A stretch of 51,536 nucleotides of DNA, from NCBI GenBank assembly GCA_023395555.1, contig JAEWYQ010000043.1:1-51536 (forward strand), written 5' to 3'. This document shows positions 18,229 to 25,115 of this stretch, piece by piece (position 1 is the first letter of the stretch; every line of letters starts with the position of its first letter). This DNA is from Bacillota bacterium (GTDB lineage: Bacteria; Bacillota; Clostridia; Lachnospirales; Lachnospiraceae). Below the pieces are notes generated by a model that ran no database searches, was not told where the DNA came from, and worked only from the letters and a program-made list of their open reading frames with translations. A program made the translations under genes and the position numbers.

Positions 18229-18762
18229 TCAAGCGTCAGCCCCAACCTGCCTTTTACAATACTCGATCAACGGGAGAATGGCATCCTTTGAAGAATAATC
18301 GTAGGATTGCTGTACCATCCGATACATCTCGCTGTCTTCGCCCTCTGTCTTCTTCAGCATCTTCCGGAAAGCAGCCATCAGTAATTTATCAGCAATATTC
18401 ATCTTTTCATAGCATAAACCGCTTTGCATATAAAAGATATTCCCTCTGTCCCATTCCTTCTCTGTGAAATTCTTCTTCAAGGCATTTTCTATATCGGGAA
18501 TACCGGACGGCGTAGCGCCTGTGGCAAAGATGGCAACCTTTTTCCCGTGAAGCTCCGGAAGTCTTTGCTTAAACCACTTCAAACCGTTAATCATCCCGGC
18601 ATAAAGGCCGCCGCCAAAGATTATGATGTCGTAATCCTCCAGAGGAATGCGTCTGCCTTCAGAATAGGGGATGGACACGCAATTCAATTCCTCACCAATC
18701 CATTGGGCATATTTCTTTGTAAAACCGGTTTTACTCTTGTATATTACCACTGCTTTTTGCAT
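18229..18762 (-). CDS. Flavodoxin-like protein
   Basis: The 177-residue protein has a flavodoxin fold: the N-terminal FMN-phosphate loop YKSKTGFTKKYA, then DYDIIIFGGGLYAGMING and KKVAIFATGATP. This pattern matches the flavodoxin_5/HemG-like group rather than a classic electron-transfer flavodoxin. It likely binds FMN and acts in redox chemistry in the cytoplasm. Its ATG lies one base after the TetR stop with the ribosome site inside the TetR gene, so the pair forms one operon, and the TetR protein probably controls this gene. Confidence 0.88.
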   Translation of the reverse strand: MQKAVVIYKSKTGFTKKYAQWIGEELNCVSIPYSEGRRIPLEDYDIIIFGGGLYAGMINGLKWFKQRLPELHGKKVAIFATGATPSGIPDIENALKKNFTEKEWDRGNIFYMQSGLCYEKMNIADKLLMAAFRKMLKKTEGEDSEMYRMVQQSYDYSSKDAILPLIEYCKRQVGADA

Positions 18763-18763
18763 C

Positions 18764-19336
18764 TTATTTCTCCTCCTGCTTTCTTAAAATTTGGTTTAAA
18801 AAGGCTTCATAAGCTGTCTCTAACTGTTCTGCAATCTCCTCAGGGGGAATGCCGGGAGAGGTGCTGGTCAGAATGATACCAATCCCTACGTTGAAGATCA
18901 GCATCCTCGTATGCAATTCCCGGGCATCCGTTTTACTGATATGCAATGCATCCGCAATAAGCTCTGCGGTATCCGGATTAGCTTCACTTTGATACAGACC
19001 GTCCAGTGACGCAATATTATCTCTCTGGCGCAATACATACATTTTGAATATTCCCGGCTCCTCCCTGGCAAGCCGGACATAGGCATAGCCGGTGCTGCGA
19101 AATAAATCATCTTTGTCGATACGGGCTTTAATATATTCCCTGGTAAAAACAGCGGCCCGTTCTTCCAGATCCTTGCGCAGACCCTCCATATTGCTGAAGT
19201 AGCTGTAAATCGGCTGTACCGAGCAGCCAATTTTCCGGGCGATATTTTTGACTAATACCTGTTCTGTGCCGCCCTCCCTCATAAGCTCAAAAGCAGCACT
19301 TATTACGATTTCTTTTGTGATCCTTTGTTTTGGCAT
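18764..19336 (-). CDS. TetR/AcrR-family transcriptional regulator
   Basis: This 190-residue repressor has an N-terminal helix-turn-helix (about 10-55: LVKNIARKIGCSVQPIYSYFSN) followed by a helical ligand-binding domain with a TetR_C-like end (FNVGIGIILTSTSPG). The ATG sits behind GGTAGGTG. A double palindrome lies immediately upstream and covers the -10 of a TTGACA promoter, so autoregulation is very likely. The downstream flavodoxin gene is coupled to it. The inducer is unknown; the flavodoxin partner suggests a redox-active or quinone-like compound, which is inference. Confidence 0.92.
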   Translation of the reverse strand: MPKQRITKEIVISAAFELMREGGTEQVLVKNIARKIGCSVQPIYSYFSNMEGLRKDLEERAAVFTREYIKARIDKDDLFRSTGYAYVRLAREEPGIFKMYVLRQRDNIASLDGLYQSEANPDTAELIADALHISKTDARELHTRMLIFNVGIGIILTSTSPGIPPEEIAEQLETAYEAFLNQILRKQEEK

Positions 19337-19362
19337 AATACAACACCTACCTTTTAAGACAA

Positions 19363-19411
19363 ATCAAATAAACTGTTTATATAAATGAGTTATATAAACA
19401 GTTTATTTGAT
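19363..19411. promoter_or_regulatory. Double palindromic TetR operator
   Basis: Two perfect 22-base arms (19363-19384 and 19390-19411) surround a 5-base centre. Each arm contains a near-perfect 13-base palindrome: ATAAACTGTTTAT at 19368-19380 and ATAAACAGTTTAT at 19394-19406, with centres 26 bases apart. It lies 26 bases upstream of the divergent TetR start, so it is the probable autoregulatory operator for two TetR dimers. Confidence 0.82.
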
Positions 19412-19428
19412 ATTTGCTTTCTTGTCAA
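19400..19428 (-). promoter_or_regulatory. Promoter of TetR-flavodoxin operon
   Basis: On the minus strand TTGACA (19428-19423) is followed by 17 bases and TAAACT (19405-19400). The -10 lies inside the right half of the double palindrome, so repressor binding would block it. Confidence 0.65.
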
Positions 19429-19551
19429 GCTATTTGCATCAATATTTGGTATTTAGAAGAGTGGAATAGCGACAGAAGAGAAGAATATAGTCCCATCTTT
19501 GACAGTTCAAATGCGGAGAAGCGGTGCGCTTGCCATAGGAGAGCTGGTTAA

Positions 19552-20076
19552 AAAAAGATTCGGACTTGCGATAAGCTTAATATCCCGATTACGGTAATGA
19601 AGACTTTGGGCGGAGGCAAGCTGCTTTCCAAGGAGCATACACCTTTTTCCAAGCCGCTTACGGTCAATCAGTGCATTCACTATGCCCTGAAAAGACCAGC
19701 GGTTGCAAGCACCCTGATCGGGTGCCAGGGAAGGAAACAGGTAGAAGAAGCGGTTTCTTATCTGTCTGCGAATCCGGCAGATCTGGAATATGTTGATGCA
19801 ATACGAGATATGAGTAACGATTTTAAAGGAAGCTGTGTCTACTGTAATCACTGCCTGCCATGTCCTGCCGAAATCGATATCGCAGCCGTTACAAAATATC
19901 TTGATATTGCCCTTATGGATGAAGATGCGGTAAATAAGGGAGTAGGCCAACATTACAGAGAACTGGCGGCACATGGCTCTGATTGTATCAAATGCGGATG
20001 TTGTGAGAGCAAATGTCCGTTTTCCGTCTCCGTAATGGAAAATATGGATAAGGCCGCCGAAATATTTCAATTGTGA
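19552..20076 (+). pseudogene. Aldo/keto reductase with 4Fe-4S tail, N-terminally truncated
   Basis: Only the last third of an aldo/keto reductase remains. Recognisable parts are NIPITVMKTLGGGKLL, VNQCIHYALKRPAVASTLIG, and a C-terminal ferredoxin-like region with CVYCNHCLPCP and CIKCGCCESKCPF, whose Cys pattern binds an iron-sulfur cluster. The barrel with the catalytic Tyr/Lys/His is missing, and the frame meets a stop at 19549. The internal ATG at 19597 has no ribosome site. It is best read as a decayed gene next to the TetR region. Confidence 0.75.
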
Positions 20077-20145
20077 TGCAGCACAAGGCTTTACTCAAAG
20101 AAGTCAATGAACCTGGAACAGTTGCATGAAATTAGCTGTTGCAGC

Positions 20146-20174
20146 TTGACAGGAAGAGGAGAATATAGTATAAA
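20146..20174 (+). promoter_or_regulatory. Sigma-A promoter of the fluoride operon
   Basis: TTGACA (20146-20151), 17-base spacer, TATAAA (20169-20174). The predicted start near 20181 places the aptamer at the very beginning of the transcript, as usual for riboswitch leaders. Confidence 0.8.
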
Positions 20175-20179
20175 TATCG

Positions 20180-20246
20180 TAATGGGAATGAGGTTCTCCC
20201 ATGGCGCGAGCCGAAATGCATTTAATGCTGATGACTTCTGCAACTT
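20180..20246 (+). promoter_or_regulatory. Fluoride riboswitch aptamer (crcB motif)
   Basis: The core matches the fluoride riboswitch pattern. GGGAATGAGGTTCTCCC at 20184-20200 forms the 5' stem and loop, and a small GGC-GCGA-GCC hairpin follows. The GCATTTAATGC stem then leads into the conserved GCTGATGACTTCTGC at 20227-20241. GAGGTT pairs with GACTTC to close the pseudoknot-like fold. The genes downstream, an antiporter and a CLC-F type exporter, are classic members of this regulon. Fluoride binding is expected to turn expression on. Confidence 0.88.
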
Positions 20247-20269
20247 AGCGGAAGCTGTCAGCTTTTTTT
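20227..20269 (+). terminator. Riboswitch expression-platform terminator
   Basis: GCTGATGACTTC (20227-20238) pairs with GAAGCTGTCAGC (20251-20262) with two G-U pairs and one mismatch, followed by seven T residues. The left arm is the conserved 3' part of the aptamer, so aptamer folding and termination are mutually exclusive. This supports an ON switch: fluoride stabilises the aptamer and prevents termination. Confidence 0.85.
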
Positions 20270-20296
20270 GTTATTTAGCGAAGGAGGATATTTTTT

Positions 20297-21472
20297 ATGT
20301 TGATTAGTTTAGCTCTTATTTTGGTGTGCGGGTTTGCTCTCAGCGGTATTTTTCAGAAGCTGCGTCTGCCCGGATTATTAGGTATGCTTATTACGGGCAT
20401 CTTGCTCGGCCCCTATGCCCTGGATCTGATTGATCCCAATATCTTGAGTATTTCAGCCGATTTAAGGGAAATCGCCCTTATTGTCATACTGGTGCGTGCG
20501 GGGCTTTCCCTTGATATTAATGATTTGAAGCGGGTGGGGAGACCAGCGATTCTTATGTGTTTTATCCCGGCCACCTTTGAGATTATAGGCGCCGTATTAC
20601 TTGCTCCGCCCCTGCTGGGAGTGACCGTAGTGGAAGCTGCAATCATGGGGGCCATGCTGGGGGCGGTCTCACCGGCGGTTATTGTTCCCAAAATGATTAC
20701 CTTGATGGAGAATGGGTATGGCAAGCAAAAAAGCATTCCCCAGCTGATTATGGCAGGGGCTTCCGCCGACGATATATACTGTATCGTGCTGTTTACCGCG
20801 TTTATTGATGTATATAAGGGAGAGAATATCAATTTCCTGACAATACTCAATATACCGTTTTCCATTCTCACGGGACTTGCCGTTGGTATTGGAGTCGGTA
20901 TTCTACTGGTACAGATATTTAAAAGAATACACATGCGCGATACGGTTAAAATATTAATTATTCTGGGGATATCCTTCCTGCTGGTGGGATTTGAAGAACA
21001 TATTTCATCCCTGTTTCCCTTCTCGGGCCTTCTGGCGGTCATGGCCCTGGGCGGAGCGATCTTGAAAACCTATGATATCCTCGCCAAAAGAATATCGGGG
21101 AAATTCTCAAAGATCTGGGTTGCGGCAGAGCTGGTCTTATTTGTGCTGGTGGGCGCAGCCGTGGATATCCGGTATGCTTATGGGGCCGGTATCGCTGCCA
21201 TCCTGGTAATATTCGGGGCATTGCTGTTCAGAGCAGCCGGTGTTTTTGTAAGTCTTATCAAATCCGGGCTGACCTGGAAGGAAGCACTTTTCTGCAATAT
21301 AGGTTATCTGCCCAAGGCTACCGTGCAGGCGGCAGTGGGTGCGATCCCCTTGGCGGCCGGTGTCGCGGCAGGCAATACGATTCTCAGCGTTGCCGTATTA
21401 TCGATTATCTTTACAGCACCCCTTGGCGCCATCGGAATTGATTTAACCTATAAAAAATTATTACAAAAATAA
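20297..21472 (+). CDS. Cation/proton antiporter (CPA superfamily), fluoride-riboswitch controlled
   Basis: This protein of 391 residues has about 11-12 hydrophobic helices and lacks a cytoplasmic regulatory tail. The start RLPGLLGMLITGILLGPYAL is typical of Na+/H+ exchanger N termini, and the transport core includes GAMLGAVSPAVIVPKM and GASADDIYCIVLF with an Asp-Asp pair usual for electrogenic antiporters. Antiporters of this family are known members of fluoride riboswitch regulons and probably restore proton or cation balance when HF enters and dissociates. It follows AAGGAGG, 27 bases after the terminator, and precedes the CLC gene by 14 bases. Confidence 0.9.
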   Translation: MLISLALILVCGFALSGIFQKLRLPGLLGMLITGILLGPYALDLIDPNILSISADLREIALIVILVRAGLSLDINDLKRVGRPAILMCFIPATFEIIGAVLLAPPLLGVTVVEAAIMGAMLGAVSPAVIVPKMITLMENGYGKQKSIPQLIMAGASADDIYCIVLFTAFIDVYKGENINFLTILNIPFSILTGLAVGIGVGILLVQIFKRIHMRDTVKILIILGISFLLVGFEEHISSLFPFSGLLAVMALGGAILKTYDILAKRISGKFSKIWVAAELVLFVLVGAAVDIRYAYGAGIAAILVIFGALLFRAAGVFVSLIKSGLTWKEALFCNIGYLPKATVQAAVGAIPLAAGVAAGNTILSVAVLSIIFTAPLGAIGIDLTYKKLLQK

Positions 21473-21486
21473 GAGGCCTGAACATC

Positions 21487-22791
21487 ATGGGAATAACAAG
21501 ACAGAGGAATCTATGGAGATTACTGCTATCAACGCTGGTTCTGGGGGTTTTGACGGGCGGCGTATCGGCGGTGTTTTTGGCAATGCTGGAATGGGTGACT
21601 TCCACCCGGGAGCATCATCTGTTCTTCATAGCGTTGCTTCCGGCAGTGGGTATATTGACGGCGGTCGTATACCATAGGTTCGGAAAAAACGCACAGAGAG
21701 GAAATAACTTAATTATTGACAGCGTGCATAAGGGAGCTCAGGTTCCCTTTAGAATGGCTTTTTTTACATTTACCTTCACCATACTGACCCATCTCACCGG
21801 GGGATCGGTGGGGCGGGAAGGCACCGCTGTGCAGATCGGCGGAACGCTGGCCAATAAAATCGGACAGGCCCTTAAGCTGGAGGACAAAATAAAACCGGTA
21901 TTTATTATGTCGGGCATCAGCGCAGGCTTTGGCTCCGTGTTCGGCACACCCTTAGCCGGAGCTTTCTTCGGAATGGAGATGTGCTTCATCGGAAAGCTCA
22001 GCTATGAAGCTATGCTTCCCTGTTTTATCACTTCCTTTACCGCTAATTATGTTACTCATCTTTTGGGTGCTTCACATGCCGTATATGAGATACAGGTCAT
22101 ACCGGCAGCAGGGGCCTGTAATATGTTAATTATTGCGATGGCCTCCTGTGCGTTTGGTCTTGCGGGAAGGCTGTTTGCGGTATCGGTGCGCAAACTGAAA
22201 GGTTTATATGGTAAAATGATAAAAAACCATGCTCTGCGGGCGTTGGCGGGAAGTCTGATTGTACTGGCCGCAATGCTTTCCCTTGGTGCGGTTAAGTATG
22301 ACGGGTTAAGCACGTGGATGATAAACGCCGGCTTCCGCGGTGAGACTCATTTTCTCGACCCGGTTCTGAAGTTCGTCATGACCGTATTATCCCTGGGTGC
22401 AGGCTTCCAGGGCGGAGAGGTGACTCCTCTTTTTGATATAGGGGCTGCCCTCGGGGGATGGATCGGACAGACAGCTCATGTTGAACCTTCCCTTTTTGCC
22501 GCCTTAGGGATGATTGCGGTGTTTGGCTGTGCTGCCAACACTCCCTTGACCACCGTTATGCTTGGAATAGAATTGTTCGGTGCCGGTGCCTTGCCTTATT
22601 ATGTGGCGGCTGCACTGATCAGCTATTATGTCTCGGGGCATAATGGCATCTATGGGTCCCAATTGATCCATATCAGCAAATTCCGCCGCCCCCAGGAACA
22701 TGTGGGGCAGACACTGGAGGCGGTAGGCAACAAGAGTATTCTGGATTTGCCGCAGAGAGACAGACGGAATAAGGTTCGTTTCGATAAATAG
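21487..22791 (+). CDS. CLC-type fluoride/proton antiporter (CLC-F)
   Basis: This 434-residue CLC transporter has about 10 or more hydrophobic helices. It shows GGSVGREGTAVQIGG, the CLC gate-glutamate motif, and GAGFQGGEVTPLFDIGAALG, the CLC-F-like version of the GxFxP loop. The chloride-selective GSGIP motif is not seen in the expected N-terminal place (RGNNLIIDSVH is there instead). These traits plus the fluoride riboswitch upstream point to the fluoride-exporting CLC-F branch rather than a chloride channel. It exports fluoride in exchange for protons. No CBS domains are present. It ends the operon. Confidence 0.9.
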   Translation: MGITRQRNLWRLLLSTLVLGVLTGGVSAVFLAMLEWVTSTREHHLFFIALLPAVGILTAVVYHRFGKNAQRGNNLIIDSVHKGAQVPFRMAFFTFTFTILTHLTGGSVGREGTAVQIGGTLANKIGQALKLEDKIKPVFIMSGISAGFGSVFGTPLAGAFFGMEMCFIGKLSYEAMLPCFITSFTANYVTHLLGASHAVYEIQVIPAAGACNMLIIAMASCAFGLAGRLFAVSVRKLKGLYGKMIKNHALRALAGSLIVLAAMLSLGAVKYDGLSTWMINAGFRGETHFLDPVLKFVMTVLSLGAGFQGGEVTPLFDIGAALGGWIGQTAHVEPSLFAALGMIAVFGCAANTPLTTVMLGIELFGAGALPYYVAAALISYYVSGHNGIYGSQLIHISKFRRPQEHVGQTLEAVGNKSILDLPQRDRRNKVRFDK

Positions 22792-22795
22792 AAAA

Positions 22796-22966
22796 TAAAT
22801 TCAAGAAAAGAATTTGCCACAGTAACGTTCCGCCAGCAATAAGGGGAATTTGCTTTGCCAAACAGGATAAAGGATACATCAGAAGTTTGTCAGATTAAAT
22901 TTAAGAAAGGGATTTGCAAAGTAACGTCCAGTCATAACAGGAATTTAGTTTGGCGAATAAGAATAA
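22796..22966. repeat. Two diverged copies of a ~70-bp direct repeat
   Basis: Copy A (about 22796-22871) and copy B (about 22896-22966) share the order of landmarks: AAATT(C/T)AAGAAA, GATTTGC or AATTTGCC, AGTAACGT, a CCAGC/CCAGTC segment, GGAATTT and a GATAA/GAATAA end. They differ at many positions and are separated by about 25 bases. The function is unknown. The remaining bases to 23069 show nothing recognisable; short open frames here lack ribosome sites. Confidence 0.6.
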
Positions 22967-23069
22967 ATAAAAATTGTAGAAATTACTCCGACAGTTCCCG
23001 TCGCTCAATCGTATTATTATTGAAAGAGATTTCATAGCTATGAATCCCTTGAAGATGCAATTATGATGT

Positions 23070-23143
23070 CCTGCGGGTAAGGCATACGCTGCTGATAGCG
23101 TATAGTAATTGCGGAAACAGGAGAAAAAGCGGATTACCGCAGG
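23070..23143 (+). promoter_or_regulatory. Structured mRNA leader of the sigma factor operon
   Basis: CCTGCGGGTAA (23070-23080) pairs with TTACCGCAGG (23134-23143) with one bulged G, enclosing a perfect hairpin ATACGCT-GCTGAT-AGCGTAT (23084-23103) and about 30 unpaired bases. The closing arm ends just before the GAGGAGG ribosome site at 23150. It matches no riboswitch class I recognise. Confidence 0.5.
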
Positions 23144-23160
23144 ATATATGAGGAGGCAAT

Positions 23161-23655
23161 ATGAAGACGAAATCTTTGTTACGTACGGACAAAGAGATTG
23201 AGGAACTATATCTGCGCCATATGAGAACGGTATACCGTGTCTGCTTTGCTTACATGAAGAATCAGGCTGATACGGAGGACGCGGTTCAGGATACCTTTGT
23301 GAGGATGATCCGGTCCGGTGCGGCCTTTGAGAGCGAAGAGCACGAAAAGGCATGGCTGATCAGAACGGCATCCAATGTATGCAAGGATGTTCTTAAGGCA
23401 TGGTGGCGCAAGAGAGAGAATCTGGAGGATTATGAATCCCTCTGCAGCAGCGGGGGTATTGAAGCGGACGATACGCTGAAGGTAATTATGAAATTGCCGG
23501 ATAAATATAAGACGGTGGTATATCTGTATTATTATGAAGGCTACACTAGCGTAGAGATAGCAGAGATTCTTCATAAACCTCAGTCGACAGTTCGTAACCA
23601 TTTAAGTGAGGCGCGCAGCGTCCTTCGAGAAGAATTAAGGAGTGATTTTCAATGA
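23161..23655 (+). CDS. ECF-type RNA polymerase sigma factor
   Basis: The 164-residue sigma-70 family protein has region 2 (about 15-85: YLRHMRTVYRVCFAYMKNQADTEDAVQDTF, split across helices 2.1-2.2) and region 4 (about 110-160: YLYYYEGYTSVEIAEILHKP followed by VRNHLSEAR). The absence of region 3 and the short length identify an ECF sigma. The ATG follows GAGGAGG. It overlaps the next gene by four bases; that gene looks like the membrane anti-sigma partner. The target promoters are unknown. Confidence 0.93.
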   Translation: MKTKSLLRTDKEIEELYLRHMRTVYRVCFAYMKNQADTEDAVQDTFVRMIRSGAAFESEEHEKAWLIRTASNVCKDVLKAWWRKRENLEDYESLCSSGGIEADDTLKVIMKLPDKYKTVVYLYYYEGYTSVEIAEILHKPQSTVRNHLSEARSVLREELRSDFQ

Positions 23656-24905
23656 GAGATAACCGAATTATCGATTCCTGGAATAAAGCGGAGCCGGACA
23701 GAGAGGCAGAGGAACGCATATGGAAAGGCATCCTTGCCCAGACCGGCAGACGTAGGGCGGTGCATTGGAAGCCGCTGGCGGGAGCAGCATGTCTTGTCCT
23801 GCTGGCAGGAATATTTCTATTTCAGCGGATGAGGCTGCCGGATTTGTTCGACTGGAAGGAGTATGAGCATGTGGATCAGCCCGGCCGGCAGCCGGGACCA
23901 GAGGTAACCGTGCCGACCGTGCAGGAAGGAACGAAGCAGGGGGGGACAGGAACGGAGACTGCGGACAATGGTGATTTATCCGATGAAATCAAGGGACTTC
24001 CGGTGGATAATTTCAAGCTGTCCGAGATGGAAGGACAGGCGGCCATGGACAGGATAGTTTTTTGGAGCTTTCTTCATGTTTTTGAAGCTCATACAGAAAG
24101 CATTGTGATTGTCAAGGTAACGGATACCCAGCCGGTTCCGGCATCCGACAACTACAGGAGCGAGGGGCAGCGGTCCGAGGTGAAGGTTCTGGAGACCGTA
24201 TGGGGCAAGGCTGTTCCTGAAACAATGAGCTTGAATCAATATTTGTATGGGGGCTGTACCGGTGATGAGGCAACGAATCTCCTGCGCAAAGATGGAGTGT
24301 ATCTTCTTCCCCTGACGAAATATCAGGAGGCATATTATTTGGTGGGTGATCTGGATCTGCTGTTTGAGATTGATGAGGAGGGACGGATCTGGTCCCATTC
24401 GGATCATGCTGATTTTAACCGTTTCGACGGGGAAGGGTATCAGTCGGTTACGGAAGAAATTATCCGTATCACACAGGATGAAGACAGGATGCTTGCCGCA
24501 TCGGAATTTGGAATGGTGATGCGCGGACGGCAATTGCTTGAGGTCACGGTTCTGTCGGAGGGCAGGGAAGAGGAGAATGAATTTGGCTATGCGGAGATTG
24601 CATATACCGCCCATGTGGAACGTGCCCTGAGCGGCGGCGAGCTTGACGGAGAGCTTTCCCTGCGGTCCTATGCGGATGAAGAGCTGCCCTTGAGCGTTGG
24701 TAATCGTTACCTGGTATTTGTGGATCATTATGATGAGAAGCACTATATCAGCCTGAATATGATGGCAAGGGTTGGAGAAGACGGCAGGATACAGAAGCCT
24801 GAGGGTGAACGCAATCCATTTGCAGAGTATGAAGGATACACAGGAGAGGAGATTGCTGCGCTGGCGGCCCGGGTGACGGAGTTTTTAAAAACTTACCAGG
24901 AATGA
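23652..24905 (+). CDS. Probable membrane anti-sigma factor, unknown extracytoplasmic domain
   Basis: This protein of 417 residues has a short basic/acidic cytoplasmic part (1-36), one membrane helix at about 38-56 (LAGAACLVLLAGIFLFQ) and a large external part of about 350 residues. A Pro/Gly/Thr-rich linker follows the helix, then a soluble domain with no motif I recognise. The topology, the ATGA overlap with the ECF sigma gene and the gene order fit an anti-sigma or signal-sensing partner. No zinc-binding HxxxCxxC anti-sigma motif is visible near the N terminus, so the assignment rests on context. Confidence 0.7.
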   Translation: MRDNRIIDSWNKAEPDREAEERIWKGILAQTGRRRAVHWKPLAGAACLVLLAGIFLFQRMRLPDLFDWKEYEHVDQPGRQPGPEVTVPTVQEGTKQGGTGTETADNGDLSDEIKGLPVDNFKLSEMEGQAAMDRIVFWSFLHVFEAHTESIVIVKVTDTQPVPASDNYRSEGQRSEVKVLETVWGKAVPETMSLNQYLYGGCTGDEATNLLRKDGVYLLPLTKYQEAYYLVGDLDLLFEIDEEGRIWSHSDHADFNRFDGEGYQSVTEEIIRITQDEDRMLAASEFGMVMRGRQLLEVTVLSEGREEENEFGYAEIAYTAHVERALSGGELDGELSLRSYADEELPLSVGNRYLVFVDHYDEKHYISLNMMARVGEDGRIQKPEGERNPFAEYEGYTGEEIAALAARVTEFLKTYQE

Positions 24906-24927
24906 TACGGTGACAAAGGATTAAGGA

Positions 24928-24976
24928 AAAGGTGCCTTGACTGACGGAAAAGCCAGTGCAAGGCACCTTTCGTTTT
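24928..24976 (+). terminator. Rho-independent terminator after sigma/anti-sigma operon
   Basis: AAAGGTGCCTTG (24928-24939) pairs perfectly with CAAGGCACCTTT (24959-24970), with additional ACTG/CAGT pairing inside, followed by CGTTTT. Confidence 0.85.
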
Positions 24977-25115
24977 GCCAAATTAATGAAAGCAAGAAAT
25001 ACAATATATTTATAGAGATAAGCAAAAAATGCATAGTTATATCCCTGGTACATTGCTACAATGAAGATAAGAAGCTGGTACACGATTATTATTTTATAAG
25101 GGGGCGAAGAATCTT

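Noticed and set aside
22855..23037. 60-codon frame between the CLC and sigma factor genes
   Set aside because: It lies in the repeat region, shows no ribosome site and no domain pattern.
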